64,000 nucleotides of DNA from NCBI GenBank assembly GCA_963573305.1, contig OY754331.1, positions 8,590,868 to 8,654,867 on the forward strand, given 5' to 3'. This DNA comes from Pyrrhosoma nymphula (taxonomy: Eukaryota > Arthropoda > Insecta > Odonata > Coenagrionidae). Below the pieces are notes generated by a model that did not search any database, was not told the origin of the DNA, and saw only the letters and a list, made by a program, of their open reading frames with translations. The position numbers were made by a program, and so were the translations under genes. Positions 8,461-21,764 of the stretch are shown here, in pieces (within the stretch, counting starts at the first letter, position 1; each line of letters starts with the position of its first letter).

Positions 8461-11110
8461 GGTGGCTTGGTTCCTGCATCCCAGGTGCACAATGAGAGGC
8501 GCTTTTTTTTACGTTCGACAGGTTGACTCGATATGAATTCGTTGTCATTCATAATTTTATCATTTATTCATATTTGTTTTTATTTATTCTTTTCTCCTCT
8601 CCTCTGAAATGAATCGGTTTATCATTTCCCATCATCCTTACTCATGGCTTAATGCTGATCATCTTTGGACTGAAAGTATGGCACTAGATATTCAAATCGC
8701 AAGGAAACTTAAGGGAAATTAATGCATGAAATATATAGCACTGCGAATAACACAGAGTATATTACGCTTCATTGCCAATTAGTATCTATTATATAATTTT
8801 TTTTCTTTTCAAAACACAGCTATGACGATAGACTAATACATGCACATTTTATGATAAATGAGCGCAAAATACCGGTATTATTACTTGAAATTGAACATCA
8901 AACCACCACATTTGAAGTTGAACAAAAAAATATTTGTTTTATATTGATGACAAAAACTCGAGTGTTCGTACTTATTATTTAAAATAAATCATATTTTAAC
9001 TTGTTCTTTACACTTGGGCGCGTAAAATCAATGCGTTATTATTGGGGATACAAGCTTCCCCAGTTCGTCAGGTGTCATTTATTTTTTCATTTCCTGTAAT
9101 AATGAGTGAAAAATCAGCACATTAAGCTTTCGTTTGTACTCAGTCCGAGTAGCTTCATCTCAAAAGCAAAGAGGAAATACACAGGATGGACGTTCTACTT
9201 AAAAAATGAAAAAAGAAATCCTCCCCTTCGGCTGGAGCATGCCTTTAAAACGGTCAGAGTCATCTCGTTTGCAGCGCATGGCGGAATTGAAAAAAAAGCA
9301 AGAGAGAAAAGTCGAAAGGAGAGGAATGGATGACTTCCCTTCCTTTTTTCAAACCGTTCCCTCATTAAGGGAGTCGAAGCCATCCCGGCCGACAGCTAAT
9401 TCCCCGTGAACAACAACGCCGTCTATTGTTTACTGCGAGGAGTGGATACTAGGGGAGGGGTTGGAAGAGGGGACATGAGGCTGTTTCCTTGTAATCGCAG
9501 CAGAATGCCACTGTCGTGCTTTCCAGGAGATGGACAGGTTCAAAGGGACGTAATAAGTTCCAGTAATTAACTCTTTACGTTCCGAGACCCGATGGCTCAC
9601 AACGTGAAAATCAGTTCGTTAACGTTACTTTCAATGCAGTCGTCACCAGAGTCTAATTTTAAGACTGCCTCGACGGTATTCCTTCGGGTCTCATTCCCCT
9701 CACATATTTTAGTAAATACTCGTAGAGTATGAAAGTATATGTGAGGTGACGAGGGTTGAAAGAGTCAGGTGCATTTCTTTCAGGTTAAATAAATTTCGTG
9801 TGGAAGTATATTCTTTGACTAAAACGCTTCACTTACCACATGGCTCTATCGTCACGGTGAGCAAATTCTAAGATTTGGTTATTTCATGAGTGGATTTTTG
9901 TTTGCTGATACAGGTAACGTAAATTGGCAGTCATTAATTAGTAAACACCGCCAGGTGAAAAGCTTGGCTAAATGAGAACTATCTGGACAATATATTTTTA
10001 ATAGCGTCTCCATCTGGATCTTAGCTTACTCTTTTTCATTTACATGTTCATCGTCAGTGAACCGTACGGGATATTGAACCCCGCCAATAAGGGTTGAGGT
10101 GAATCCAACTCCCGAATCTGCTACATGAAACCTCATATTTTTCTGACATGTTCGGAACGTATAAAAATTATCACTGAGCGGCTTTTCTGCCATAGCAGCT
10201 GATGTGGAAGTTAGTGGTTTGGCAAAAATCCTCTGAAAATACAAAATTTTCTTTCTTCTCTTGTTAGTGTATTCCGAAGCCATGATTTAATATTTAAGGT
10301 ACTTAGTAAGGTAGTTAGGTAAAAGTTAACTTAGTTCAAGCGGTGAACGGCATTACATTTGTTGTCAAATATTCTCACGAATCGTAGTCAGTTAATTCAT
10401 TATCGGCCTGAATCAGGATTATATAGCAATACTCTTCAGGGTACCTGAAAATTAGTGTAATTAAATCATATATATAAGGAGTAGTGCCACGAAGGGATAA
10501 AATGCCTCATCGAATCTTTTGTTGCCTTGCCGATGATAAACTTTTATAAATGTTTCGTATTGTGTTATATCGTTCGGAAGAAATCAGGAAAACGTTTTCC
10601 CTATATTTTTACGACAAGTAGAGTATAGCCCATCAAGGAACATTAAACTGGTGGTTCATACTCTAAACATTGATACGTATTTATGTCCCTGATGTAACTT
10701 TATTGAAAGGTAGCAACTAAAGCTACCGTCATCATTGCTATTGACATAAGGGTCGTTTGTGAAATTTGTAACTGTAAATCTTAAAGGGTTTTGGGAAAGG
10801 CGAATGATCACTTGCACGTGTCGAGCGCGAATCCGGAGGCATTTATTCCAATCCATCTCCGTCGCCAGCTGTGCAGATCATTTCTCCGGGAAAGGGTAGC
10901 TCGGCTTTCTGCTAGAAGCGACCTTCCAAACCTTGGAAATTCGATCCAGTATTGCATTTTGTTGATTAATCAGCCAGCTGACTCACACTGCCCAACTGGA
11001 AGTCGAACTTACCTGGAAAACAAAAAGAACGAGGTTGTTAATAATAAATCAAAGCTAATGTAACGAATAAATTCGACAGTCTCGGGCGATATATGGTGAA
11101 ACAGCATTTT
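8461..11110. other. AT-rich stretch without recognisable genes
   Basis: Short frames only, with no domain, splice-bounded exon or repeat structure that I can support. The segment at 9200-9410 is mildly GC-rich and purine-rich. Confidence 0.5.
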
Positions 11111-11175
11111 AGTACTTAAATAAAACTACAGTAGCTGTACTGTCCACTTAAATTTTAATGTAAATATTACATTAC

Positions 11176-11210
11176 ACGTTTTTCGACGTTCCTTAGGGCG
11201 TCATTATCAG
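11176..11210 (-). ncRNA. Degenerate hammerhead motif, left arm
   Basis: On the minus strand: CTGATAA (one change from CTGANGA), TGACG, loop CCCTAAGGAA, CGTC, GAAAA, CGTGTAAT. Stem II is intact, while the core G and the base after GAAA are altered relative to the right-arm copy. Confidence 0.4.
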
Positions 11211-11285
11211 GTCTACAGACCTGATGATGACGCCCTAAGGAACCTACAGGTAGACCCTACTACCCGCCCTACCCTACAGGTAGAC

Positions 11286-11325
11286 CTGATGATGACGCCC
11301 TAAGGAACGTCGAAACACGTGTAGT
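11286..11325 (+). ncRNA. Hammerhead ribozyme motif, right arm
   Basis: CTGATGA (11286-11292), T, stem II GACG (11294-11297) with CGTC (11308-11311) across CCCTAAGGAA, then GAAAC (11312-11316) and ACGTGTA. The core is intact. Stem III could be AC with GT around ACGT, putting cleavage after the A of GTA. Stem I is weak. Confidence 0.5.
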
Positions 11326-11385
11326 GTAATATTTACATTAAAATTTAAGTGCACAGTACAATTACTGTAGTTTTGTTTAAGTACT

Positions 11386-14120
11386 AATGTAACAAATATC
11401 TGATGATTTGCTCACAATTTATTTGATCTCACATTTTACAGTTTCGAAACATATAAAGTGTATATTTAAAATAACGCTTCGATAAGTCACAGCTAAAAAC
11501 GTATGTAGTGAATTAATATTGCGGCTATTGCCATAAACCATGAAAGTTCGCTCTGATAGTGATAAGCATCGCATTGGGGCTACCTAGTTGAAGATTATTG
11601 GTATCAAGGTGAACTGGTTTAACTTCCACCACGCTCAAACAATGTGAAGAACGGAATTGTGTTTTCCAGCTAATAATTATATACAACATGAGTGCGGCTC
11701 AGTTTTTTAACCAAAATTATTATTTAAAAAACAGGCTCTTGGTTATAATTCCACACTTTATTTTAAACAACACGACCCGGATTTGAGCATCTCATGCCAT
11801 CATTTTTTTATTCATAATGAAGGAGTTCCACCGAGAAACGCCAGAGACTATGTGTAACCTAAAGTTTAAATAGTTACGTAAAATGTGTGAGCGTCTGATA
11901 ACTGTTCTGCTTTAAATGCTCATTGCTCTTTAAATAGTAATTAGTAAACCTTTCGTTACTAAAATAACGACTTTTATTCATAGATAATAATATTCTGGGT
12001 ATCGCTTTCATTTTAGCTTATAAACAAGAGTACTTCGTATGGCTAGCACTTTTTTGTGCATTTTTGGCCTCACTGCGATTTCAAATTTGGCTTACATTTT
12101 TTATCATCTTTTGAAAATAGTTTGATGGATATAGATGAAATCTGCTAATACGTAGTAGTATAAGGAAATTACAAATAACACACTTCTTTTTTTCTGTTTT
12201 TCATACCCTTTTTGAAAGAACGTAGGAACCTCTATTTAACTTGTTTATGATTAATGATGATGCTTCCAAACGAAACCGTGGCATGATTAACTATTTACTT
12301 CGTAGTGCTCAATGTTTGACCCAAGGGAGTAAAATAATTCACAATAACTGACTGAGGGTCCTCTTGTTATGGGAGTGGCAGTAATATAGCTGTAAGTAGG
12401 ACGTCTCCTATTGTCGTCTATGGAGAGGATCTCTAATACATGCAGCGTCATAGGAAAGGAAATAACTTACGAAGGGACCTCAGACGTCGTCTATGGCAAC
12501 AACAAAGGTATAATGGTGTCCATGGCTTCTTAAGGCCATGGACACCATCAGTCCCTTAACTAGCGACCAAGAAAATGCCACTTAAAAGCAAGACTGGCTA
12601 TACCATGGTGTGTACCGCTGGAGTTTCGTAATTTAACTAAATAATGTTCGCTGAAATCTGCACATAATATAAAGTTTATTTACTTTTGTAACTGGACTTA
12701 AACTCGGACTATATTATTGAGAAAATTGACTGGACAACGTTCGCTAGCACTTCCACTCACATGCTTCAAATTATTCCTTATATTACCGCGTGTACCACGG
12801 AGAAATGGTTTCCTCGAAAATAGTTAATTGGAAAGATATGTATAAATGCAACGGATGAAGAAACGAATGAAACATTTTTGTACCATTTCATTTCCATATT
12901 AGGAAATTTAAAGAAGGAGGTGACATTTGCCAGCAAAATTTGAAACGCATATGAAGAATCAGTGTGATGAGTTACCGAGGTAATGTATTTTATTTATATT
13001 TGACTGCTATAATCATAAATGGGCTTCATAATGAATTTGAGTTAATGGAATGTGATTTTTGAATCATTATTGCCCATTAATTTGTTTAGTGGCGGCAATA
13101 TTCTTCGTAAACCATTAATGTACGCTAGTCGTTGTTAATATTTGCTTAGCGAATTAAATTAACCAAATGTTAGAAAATCTGAAGTGGCAAAGAAGTGAGT
13201 TTAATGAAGGTTGTCATTAACTAAAAAAGTATATATACCAGTGACGAAAAATCGATTCATTAATGAAGTAGTATTCCCGTTAGATAGTAAATCTCGGACA
13301 TAGAGAGCTCCAATCTCAAAGATTATAGCGCTGAGTGAAGTGGTTTGAAGTAATTGAACTGCGTGGATTAAGATGAATACTGTAAGAGTATTCAAAGCCA
13401 AAATATGCCGATTTCAACGACTGTTTAATCATTTTTCTGCACGAGTCATTATCGAGGGAAGACGAATGTGACGTGGGGATGAGCGAAGGCATGGGATGGC
13501 GGCGCAAACTCGGCTCATTCCTCTGGATCCGCCGATATCCATCGCCGGCACGCGTGCAGTAAGCGGCCTCCTCCCGCGTGGAACATATCTCGCGGACACA
13601 CGGCCGCAGCCACGACCGATCAATACTCTGCTCACTCCCGTGCGTAGCGAGGAGATTTGGCTTGAGAGTAAAGCAGGTGACCTTTCCTGGGAGGACTCTT
13701 TACGAGGAGGGAGGGGATTTTGGTGGCTTCCAAGGATGCTAGTCAAAGATGGTTTTATTCTCATCGGATCCTACGTGTCTTCATTTTCAAATTACGACCA
13801 TTCATCTCCTTCCCGATCATCTCCTCCTGGCGGTCGACGGATCGTGATTTCGAAGAAAGAAGAATCCTTTTTCGAACATCGACCATGAAAATTTTCATAA
13901 ATTGACCCCCCTTATAAAGTTATGTCTTATTTTTAGACATAAAATCATATCTCATGGAGGGGCTGGAATCGGGGGCGGAAAAATCTTTTTTCACTGTATT
14001 CTCTGAACTTCCTCATTTTATTAGCCATGGTAAGTGACTTCGATTTTTTAAATTTTGTATTTCTTCGGGCTCATTTCATAAGTTCGGAATTGCATGGTGT
14101 TCGTTTGAAGTTCATTCATA
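11386..14120. other. AT-rich stretch; GC-rich patch at 13430-13880
   Basis: Apart from the hairpin at 12513-12548 nothing is recognised. The patch at 13490-13880 is CpG-rich with overlapping frames in several phases (up to 130 codons), but the translated sequence has no family resemblance and no supporting splice sites, so I do not call a gene. Confidence 0.45.
12513..12548. repeat. Perfect 14-bp inverted repeat (hairpin)
   Basis: ATGGTGTCCATGGC (12513-12526) and GCCATGGACACCAT (12535-12548) are exact complements around the 8-base loop TTCTTAAG. Confidence 0.9.
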
Positions 14121-14122
14121 GG

Positions 14123-14330
14123 AATAGCAGACCTGCTGCCTGCTTTGCAGTCTCAGTCTCTCTCTGTTGTGCTCTTGAGGTGAAATTGGTGTTTTTCCTT
14201 TTCTATTGCACTGCCCAAGTGGAAGAAGAAGGAAATGTGGCTAAATGAGTTTATATGTTTCCCAAAAGTGGAAAAAAAACAGAGAAAAGTTTTTGAAATA
14301 AAAGAAAACATTTTGTAGTAAAAAAAGCCA
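14123..14330. repeat. Dispersed repeat, block A (also at 59455-59650)
   Basis: Shared landmarks with the 59.5-kb copy: CTGCTGCCTGCTTTGCAG, GTGCTCTTGAGGT, AAGTGGAAG, GTGGCTAAATGAGT and AACATTTTG with small differences. Class unknown. Confidence 0.7.
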
Positions 14331-15239
14331 TTATATTAATTTTTATGTGCAATACTCACTGTCGTTGACTGAGGAGAGTACCATTTTTGAGATACAGTCA
14401 CTCCGACGATTAGTTAGTCATAGCTAAAAAGACGAGGGCAAACATTCCGCCTTCTACCACACAGAGAGCCAAGGAATGTTTTGCACATTGCAGTGTTTTA
14501 GGTGCCCCACTGGCAATTTTACTTCCCCAAAACAGCAGGCACGGGAGCAATATTTGACATACATTAACAAATACTGATAATGAATTATCTCCGAGGTCAG
14601 TTTCTCTCACATTCATATAGCATTCGTAATGGTTTAAGTAATACTTATAAACTTTCGACGTGAAGTTTGTACCAATATTGAGACAGCGGCACACGCAAAT
14701 TTATTGAAACGTTTACGAACTTTGGTATTTATCCAGACCCTTTAATGCATGAAAAACTCTTGAGGTTCATTTCACTGTCGCTAGCAAATCGTATATCTTA
14801 TGCAATAAAACCAAATAAAGGGAACGGAAATATCAAAACACTTAATTGATTATATTAACGTTGAGTTTACAGACATTTGACATGATCCTTATTATTCTGG
14901 ATTGACATACGTTTAAACATTCACCGGGATAATTTCTTAATATTTTCACTTCTATATAACTTCGAGTGGCACACTTAACTGTATCTTTCATTTTCAACTC
15001 GACTAATTGCCGAATTTCGCCTTCATTCGCGTAAAAGTAGCTAAATATAAAGGGAAATAAAATTGATGAAAATAAAGTAATACAGATATCGTAGTGAATT
15101 CAACATTTTCCCTAAAAAGATAAATTAACAACGTTTATATGCACATACGGTTTTTAACTGATTTTAATTATAGAGTACAGATTGTTTGCTTCACCGTTAC
15201 TAGCATAAATAAATTCATCGTTGTTTAGCAGTTTTACCT

Positions 15240-15425
15240 CGGTTTTTTGCATTTTTCATTGCACCACCAACTGATAAAAATCAAAAACTACTAACAAATC
15301 ATACAGAATGAGAATACACATTTAATGCACTAAACCTCATTTCTCTAGTTAAAAACTTAAGGGAGAAATAAACAAAATGGATACAGAATGACTGACTGAC
15401 TGACACACTGCAAAATTAATATATA
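15240..15425. repeat. Dispersed repeat, block B (also at 59860-60035), ending in a GACT run
   Basis: GGTTTTTTGCATTTTTC, AAAACTACTAACAAATCATA, CATTTAATGCACTAAACCTC and ATGACTGACTGACTGACACA match the 59.9-kb copy in order. In both places block B follows block A, but the spacer is longer here (about 900 bases against about 200). Confidence 0.7.
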
Positions 15426-15429
15426 TAGA

Positions 15430-16505
15430 TAGATATAGATTCAATATCTTAATTCATTGGTACGAAACGACTGCGAAGAAAGTATGCGCCAGTGAATTTA
15501 AGAAGTAATAGGATCTTCTGAGATGAATACTGGAACATAGCGTAGTTCGATATATTAGGGGTTATCTTATATGCAAGCTGAAAAATATTTCTCCTTTTTA
15601 TAGCCATCAGTAAATTTGTTGGCCAACCGGAGGCTGTTTCTGTGCATTTCCTTTCTTCTTCTCCTGTTTCAGTTTCATTAATCAGTTATAGCCTTCTTCT
15701 TAGCCTTAATAAGCTCACTACTTAGGGAACTGAAGATAATCTTTTATTGGTGACCCTTAGTTTTCGGATTAGGTTGGGGCTGATTTCGTGTTTCGAACCC
15801 TCCGTGACCCCTCGTGTTATGAATTCATCTCTGTAAGGTGATCAATGACATTCTATCTTTCCCATCTACTAAAATTGCATAGCTATTTTGTAGTACAGCA
15901 ATATTTTGGAATAAGAACCATAAATTTAAAATATTTCCAAGCATTGAATCCTAATAAGAAGTAAATTTCAAAGTACATCTCTTTTTTTAAACAGTAAGTC
16001 ACTTTTTTCATCTAATTGCCTAAATACATTGGAATTTCGCGGGTGTAGTATTTGTTGGATTCCAAATCTTCACCAGTGTATTCTGACCTGGCTCTTCATG
16101 CCTCATGAGAATGCAGTTATGTGTATGTTCAGCAAATAAATCCCAGTCTGACGAAGAGAAAGTTTAGCAGTGGGACTCAAGGTGCTTATCATGGACTTAG
16201 TCCATGCGAGAGTTGAGATCTTCTGTTTTCCTGAAAATGCTACCAACACCAAAACTTCCTGTGTATCCTTATGAGGTCCAATTTCCTCGGCGGTCGGTCA
16301 TCTGTCGGAAGAAGTTGCTGCATTCCTAATGCTGGGATCTCATATTCCTTGAGCACTCCAGGAAATTGAGTGCAAAAACGTTTATTGAAATAATTTCTTA
16401 ATGTATTATGTAGATTAGGTACTAATTGGCAAAACACCGTCCAGAAAGTGAACATTCGTAGAAATCGCATTATTAATTTACCGATTGAAGATTAAATTTT
16501 AACAA
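15430..16505. other. No recognisable feature
   Basis: AT-rich, with only short frames. Confidence 0.5.
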
Positions 16506-16510
16506 TTGTG

Positions 16511-16617
16511 TGACATTCACAGTGAGTGGGATTCGAACCAAGAACCCTCGATTACGCGCCGAATGCTCCCGATAACCAGTCAAGCTACCCAGGCGTCATC
16601 TCTCACTGTGAATTTCA
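16511..16617 (-). mobile_element. tRNA-headed SINE copy bounded by an 11-bp inverted repeat
   Basis: On the minus strand: TGAAATTCACA, then ACGCCTGGGTAGCTTGACTG (box A), CATTCGGCGCGTAATCGAGG, GGTTCGAATCCCAC (box B), and TGTGAATGTCA. It shares head, core and ends with the copy at 38291-38403 in opposite orientation. The outer ends are complementary at all but one position. Confidence 0.75.
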
Positions 16618-16619
16618 TG

Positions 16620-19600
16620 CTGCTGTTTTATATACTTACCATTATATTTCTACTCATTGTTGCGAAGATATTTTAATCTTATTCGATTCCCATCTAAAAA
16701 TCTTTTCATTATTTTTCTGTTTCAATAATATATCACTGAATTTCATGGGGTAATGTCAACTAAGAAATCCCTCCCACATTAGTTTTTCTGGTGTTTTCAC
16801 TGTTTTTCTGATTTATTGGTTTTATTGACTGGTGTCATTGAGAAGGAACATAACCTATGTAGTGACACACATAAATGCTTTCAGCAATGATTTTTCTCAA
16901 GCTTTCAAAATAATTCAGTAAAGCTTAGGAAAAATGATTGAAATACCTCGGTTTAATTCAAAGGTGTAGAACATTTCACTTTGCTGACCTGCACTGAAGA
17001 ACAATGGTTTAAGTCATAGGCTTTCTAAATTGGCCAAATCGTTGCTTCGTACGTAATGGTGTAGTACTCTTTTAGTTCGTAATGGTGAACGAAAAACTCC
17101 AACCTTCATGGGAACCCGGGCACTGTCGTAAACATCACCGGAATAAATTCTCTGAGCGTAGCAACGGACCGCACCGTGACCGCAAAACAGATCAGATGGA
17201 TAAAAGTTGGTGAAAGGCTTTCAGTCGGAGAAAAAAAAATTCGCAGAAATCAGCGTATCGGTTTGCGTAATACCCTTGGGGGGGGGGATCAGATGTCGGT
17301 GGACCATGGGCGAGGATTCCTTGTCAATATTTAAAAAAGATGGTGGAGCTCGATCCCGTCTTTTTTTATTGCTTCACTCCACCTTTACATTCACTTTAAC
17401 GAGCGTAAAAATGACGACCCATCTCTCGCTTCACAGCACACAAAACGAAGAAAAAAAATACAAATTTGAGATTATATTGGCAAACGGTATGAATAAATGT
17501 GCACAAGCCCCACTCCCTTCCCACTCTCTTCCTCCTTCGTCTCTTCGTTGCTCCCTGCGCCTTGCCTCTCCTCGCCACTCTCACCACGACATCTCTAAAA
17601 GGAGGGAGGTCGCTTTCATTTTATTTTTCGTCTATATTTCCGGATGAAATTTACAAGGCGATAAAAATGGAGATGATATCCTTTTCTATTCATCTTTCTT
17701 TTATTCTCCTCCCGGGGGTGGTACTGTAAGTGTTGGGAGGACAGGGAACGGGATGGATAGATCTCCACCGACAAGTCTCATAAAATATGGAAGGGGAAAG
17801 GGTGAGGGTGTCCCAGAGGATGCGGGGGTTCACCGAGCACCAACCCCTCAACCCTTTCACGGAATCGCAGATGGAGTCGGCTGGAAAAGTAGTGGGGGGG
17901 CGCGGAAGTGGGAGATGGGCGAGGGGGGGGAGGAGAACGGAGCGGGAGAGGAAACCATAGGACAGGACTGAAAGATTTTATGTACTTTTGCATCATTTGC
18001 AAAAAATATGCGCAACCTTTGAACAAATCAGAGAAATTGGTACAACAATGCAACCAAAAATAAATGCCATTAGTTGTTGGTGCAACCGCAGTTTATTAGC
18101 TGTTAAATTAACATTCTGTCACATCTGTGCTTGCTATGGCTTGCAATACATTATAGAAGCATACTTGCGCAACATTGGTGGAAATCACGCTCGGAGTTAG
18201 ACACAAAGTACAAGAAAATGCACGGTAACACTCAAATGAATTAACACTGAAATACGTAGACGTTTTGGCAGTTCAGGGGTTAGGTTATAACTTTTCGGAT
18301 TCGGATTAAAAAATGGATTCTGTGGCTCACGTGGAAAATATTCACGGCTCGGAAGTTCCGGTTGACTGTGGCCTCTATTTGAACCCTCGTAATGTAGTCG
18401 TTCGAAAATTGTAAAATAACCTCTGGAGTCATATTAGTCTCCAGTCAACGGGTTTACTTTCTATGCTAAAAGTTAATAAATTTCTTTGATTAATCGTAGT
18501 ATCTAGCATACTGTAAAATGTAGTGTTTTCATCGGAGAAGTACTGTTTATCACAACACAAATGTCATTCACATTTTTGGTTAGTGGTAGATGTGAGTTTA
18601 GTTATATCTTAAGTTTTTTAAAATGTATAAGCTTAAGTATTTTGTTAAAATATATATATTTTTCGTCATACCAATCATCCAATGACTAGTGCGATCGTCT
18701 TCTGAACGACGTTTTGCGACGAAAAGTAAAACTGTACTGCACCCAGTGAGTTCGGTGTGGTTCCCCTCCCGTTGTGAGGGCCGGGCCACAGAGGAGACCC
18801 TAACAGCCTCTTAGAGTGAACAGAGATGTAACACAGCCCATGAAAGTACTGGGTTGTGTTATTAACAAAACTCTCAAAAGAATCAGAGGCTATATGGGCC
18901 TTCCAAATTCGTATCATAAGAGCTTCAGTGTGAATCAAAGAATAAATATAGTTTTTTTTTCCCGAGCACATCACTAGAGCTAACGCCAGCAAGAAATTAT
19001 TAAGGTGGTTCCACCGTAAAATGACTTAAATGTCATTTTATTAATATTGTCTACTTGTAGAAAAATTTGTCCTCTATCTGATATGAACAACAAAATAATA
19101 CCTTTCCACGCTATTTTATTCTATAATTGAACTTGAAATTACATGGTGTTCAATGGGAGCATGAGAGAAACACGGGGAAAATAGTATCTATCCATATAAT
19201 ATATAAATTCCATGTTTGCGGAATACTATTTATAAGAAGGAAATAATCCAGAGAAGTTGAATAAAAATAAAATATAGGCATTTTACCACCTTATTTTTAT
19301 AGTTATTAGGGAATTACTTCCGTAATTAGAGTCAAAATGCGGTAATTAGTAGCAATTGGCGCTGCAGTCGGCTCCTATGGCTGGGAAAAAGTGCTCATTT
19401 AAAATACATTCGTGGAAAAATCTGCAAATTTTGTACCTTACTTTTGGGTTTATAAAGGTAACGCATATCATCAGTGATAGCAGGATTTTTTGAACAAAAT
19501 ATAAAAAATGAGGAATTTAGTATTTGTTTTGACTCACACAGTCGCGGCGGAATCACCTTAAAATGCGCTGTCAATCAGAAGGGTAGGAGAATTCATTCTG

Positions 19601-21150
19601 TCTACTTATGTGCCGTTGATGATGATGTTGACCTCTAACTGCGACGTACCGATTGATGCATCAATTTCACCCTTCAACCCTTTCCTTCCTCTCCAAAACC
19701 CTTCCTTCACCTTCCTCTCCCATTCATGACTGCCCTTGTAACACCCCCCGTCCTCTACACTCACGGGGTAGTGCGCAGATTTGGGTTGATGAAAACTACT
19801 TATATTTAAGGGTTAACTACTAAATATAGGATTCCTTACACTCTCTCGGAAAAACTGGTGGCTGAAAAGTTTAGAAGATGCAGGCATTGGAGGAAATAAA
19901 AAACTCGTTTTGTTTCCAACATAGGTGGACCAAGTACAAAATAAAAGTTGAAAGTAGATTGCTAATAGATTTTCAGCAAAGTTTTAAAGATTTGAAAATT
20001 GGCAAAGATCCAAGGGACATCCACCTTTCCCAGGAAATATATCAGGACCAAGTGGATATTGCATGAGACTAATCGTCATCAATTACTCCTAACTTATATT
20101 TGTATAGTAAATAAGCTGGCGTACGTTTCGGTTAACTGTTAAGATATCATGACTTTAAGAATTAGGGCTCCCATTCCAACATGGATGCCAAGGTTTCCAG
20201 TAGAAACTTTAGCTGAGTGGATACTGAAAGTGAGCTGGAGTATCAAATAAATTGCAGGGAGATAGGATGACAGGTTAGCGATGAATCATCTCTTTACATG
20301 GACTATCATGGGAATCGGTTTCCGGAAGGCAAGTTTAACAATAATATGTGTGGGTGTAAATATATACATCTATATATGCGTGAAAAAGAAGATCAAGAGA
20401 AAGAAGAAATAAAGTAGAAAGTTTTTCTGGGAAACAGAATATAAGTGGTAGGGCGGAGATAACGGCGAGAGGTGAAATATTCGAGGTGGGGCGAAATACG
20501 AGGGCAGATAAGCAGCAGTTGTTCGGTCCCGGAGGCTCTTCGCAGGCGGAACTCTTGCAAAGCAGGCGACGCGAGTGTCGGACTTGCCCGAGTAGGCTAA
20601 GAACTAGTCCCCAAAAGGTGCCTCCGGAACGTGTTCCTCAAGAGTTGCTCCTTGAACCACTCGATAACCCATTCAGACATCCCCGTCCGTGATTCAAGTC
20701 ATGGCCGAAGTGTTTTTGGTCTCGGGAATGTTATGAATTGAAGGAAGTTCGGCTTGCTCATTCTGTTTACGATATTTCGGACAAAAGGATACACTTTTTT
20801 GAAAACGATCCTCAGTGACTCCTCTCTGAGGTCAATGGAGAACGTGCTCTGCTGGAGTAAGAAAGGTCGATTAGGATGACATGAATGAAAGGAAGATTGC
20901 GTGCATACTAATCGCCTCAGGGAGTGAAATTTAATGCATGCCACGGTCCCCGAACTTGTTTCGAGAAGGTGGACTATCGAAGAAAGCGTGCGGGGAAGAC
21001 TACTGGAAGTAATAAGGAATTTGATTTCAAGCAAATATGACTCAAGGATATGCAGCCGCATCCTCTTACCTATCGATCTATAGGATCGCAAATATGTCAT
21101 CTAGCCCATTTTGAAGATGACGTGAAAACGCTCAATAATTCTCATTTTTC
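16620..21150. other. Mostly unique sequence; GC-rich low-complexity at 17500-17960
   Basis: The block at 17500-17960 switches from C/T-rich to G-rich and yields only compositional frames. The GC-rich segment at 20460-20700 has an open frame of 68 codons and could be an untranslated exon, but no splice sites support it. A 133-codon minus-strand frame (20699-21100) has no recognised domain. Nothing else is supported. Confidence 0.4.
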
Positions 21151-21191
21151 TAAAGTTTTGTACTTTATCTACACTTTGTATTTTTTAAACA

Positions 21192-21230
21192 CACTACGCG
21201 TTTCGCCAATTTTATGGCATCGTCAGGTGT
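21192..21230 (-). ncRNA. Hammerhead ribozyme motif, left arm (intact core)
   Basis: On the minus strand: ACAC (stem I), CTGACGA (21226-21220), T, GCCA (21218-21215), loop, TGGC (21208-21205), GAAAC (21204-21200), GCGTA, GTGT (stem I partner). The core is complete, stem II is 4 bp, stem I has 4 perfect pairs plus a T.G, and stem III is the minimal AC/GT type with cleavage expected after GTA. Confidence 0.7.
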
Positions 21231-21724
21231 AGTAGTTTGTTTACATATATTGTTGTCGTTGTTAGATAAAGAACATTAAATTTGATTTTAAAGAAATGTT
21301 TACATTAAAAAAATTGAAAAAAGGAAATGGATCAAAAATTAAAAGGAGAGTAAAAAAAGTATTAACATGAAAATGAAACAACAAAAATTTACATACAATT
21401 CTTGGCAATAACAATGAAATCAAGGGGTGGTGCTAAAGAGAAAGGTCAACTTTTTTTAACGAAAATTTTCCAGAAAGTAGTGGGGAGGAGGTATGTGTAA
21501 AAAGCTGCTCATTGCATAGATTTGGAGAATGCCTGATAATTTCAATTTGTTCAAATGCATCCATTTTTAAACCTTTGGGGAGGAAATGTTTTACTTTTTT
21601 ACCCATCTTTTCATTTTTGTTTCATTTCCTTTTTGAAATGTTTTGAATGTAAGCATTTCTTTCTAATCAAATGTAATGTTCTTTATCTAACAACGACAAC
21701 AATATCATATGTAAACAAACTACT

Positions 21725-21764
21725 ACACCTGACGATGCCATAAAATTGGTGAAACGTGTAGTGT
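21725..21764 (+). ncRNA. Hammerhead ribozyme motif, right arm (intact core)
   Basis: ACAC (21725-21728), CTGACGA (21729-21735), T, GCCA (21737-21740), TAAAAT, TGGT (21747-21750), GAAAC (21751-21755), GTGTA, GTGT (21761-21764). Relative to the left arm, stem II has C to T, which keeps a G.T pair. All core bases are retained. Confidence 0.7.

Larger units (their letters stand above)
11111..11385. mobile_element. Inverted-repeat element with hammerhead motifs in its arms
   Basis: Left arm (11111-11219) and right arm (11281-11385) are about 105 bases each and inverted, starting AGTACTTAAATAAAACTACA and ending with its complement GTACT. Each arm carries a hammerhead-type core. A third, truncated copy (CTGATGATGACGCCCTAAGG, 11221-11240) sits between them beside short CTACAGGTAGAC and CCCTAC repeats. 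No coding capacity. This suits a non-autonomous PLE-derived element with inverted pseudo-LTRs. Confidence 0.65.

Noticed and set aside
10045..10075. Minus-strand CTGACGATGAACATG as a hammerhead
   Set aside because: It has the CTGACGA half only; no stem II and no GAAA follow.
13496..13888. 130-codon open frame in a GC-rich patch
   Set aside because: Frames overlap on both strands and the product resembles no family I know; a single-exon gene is not supported.
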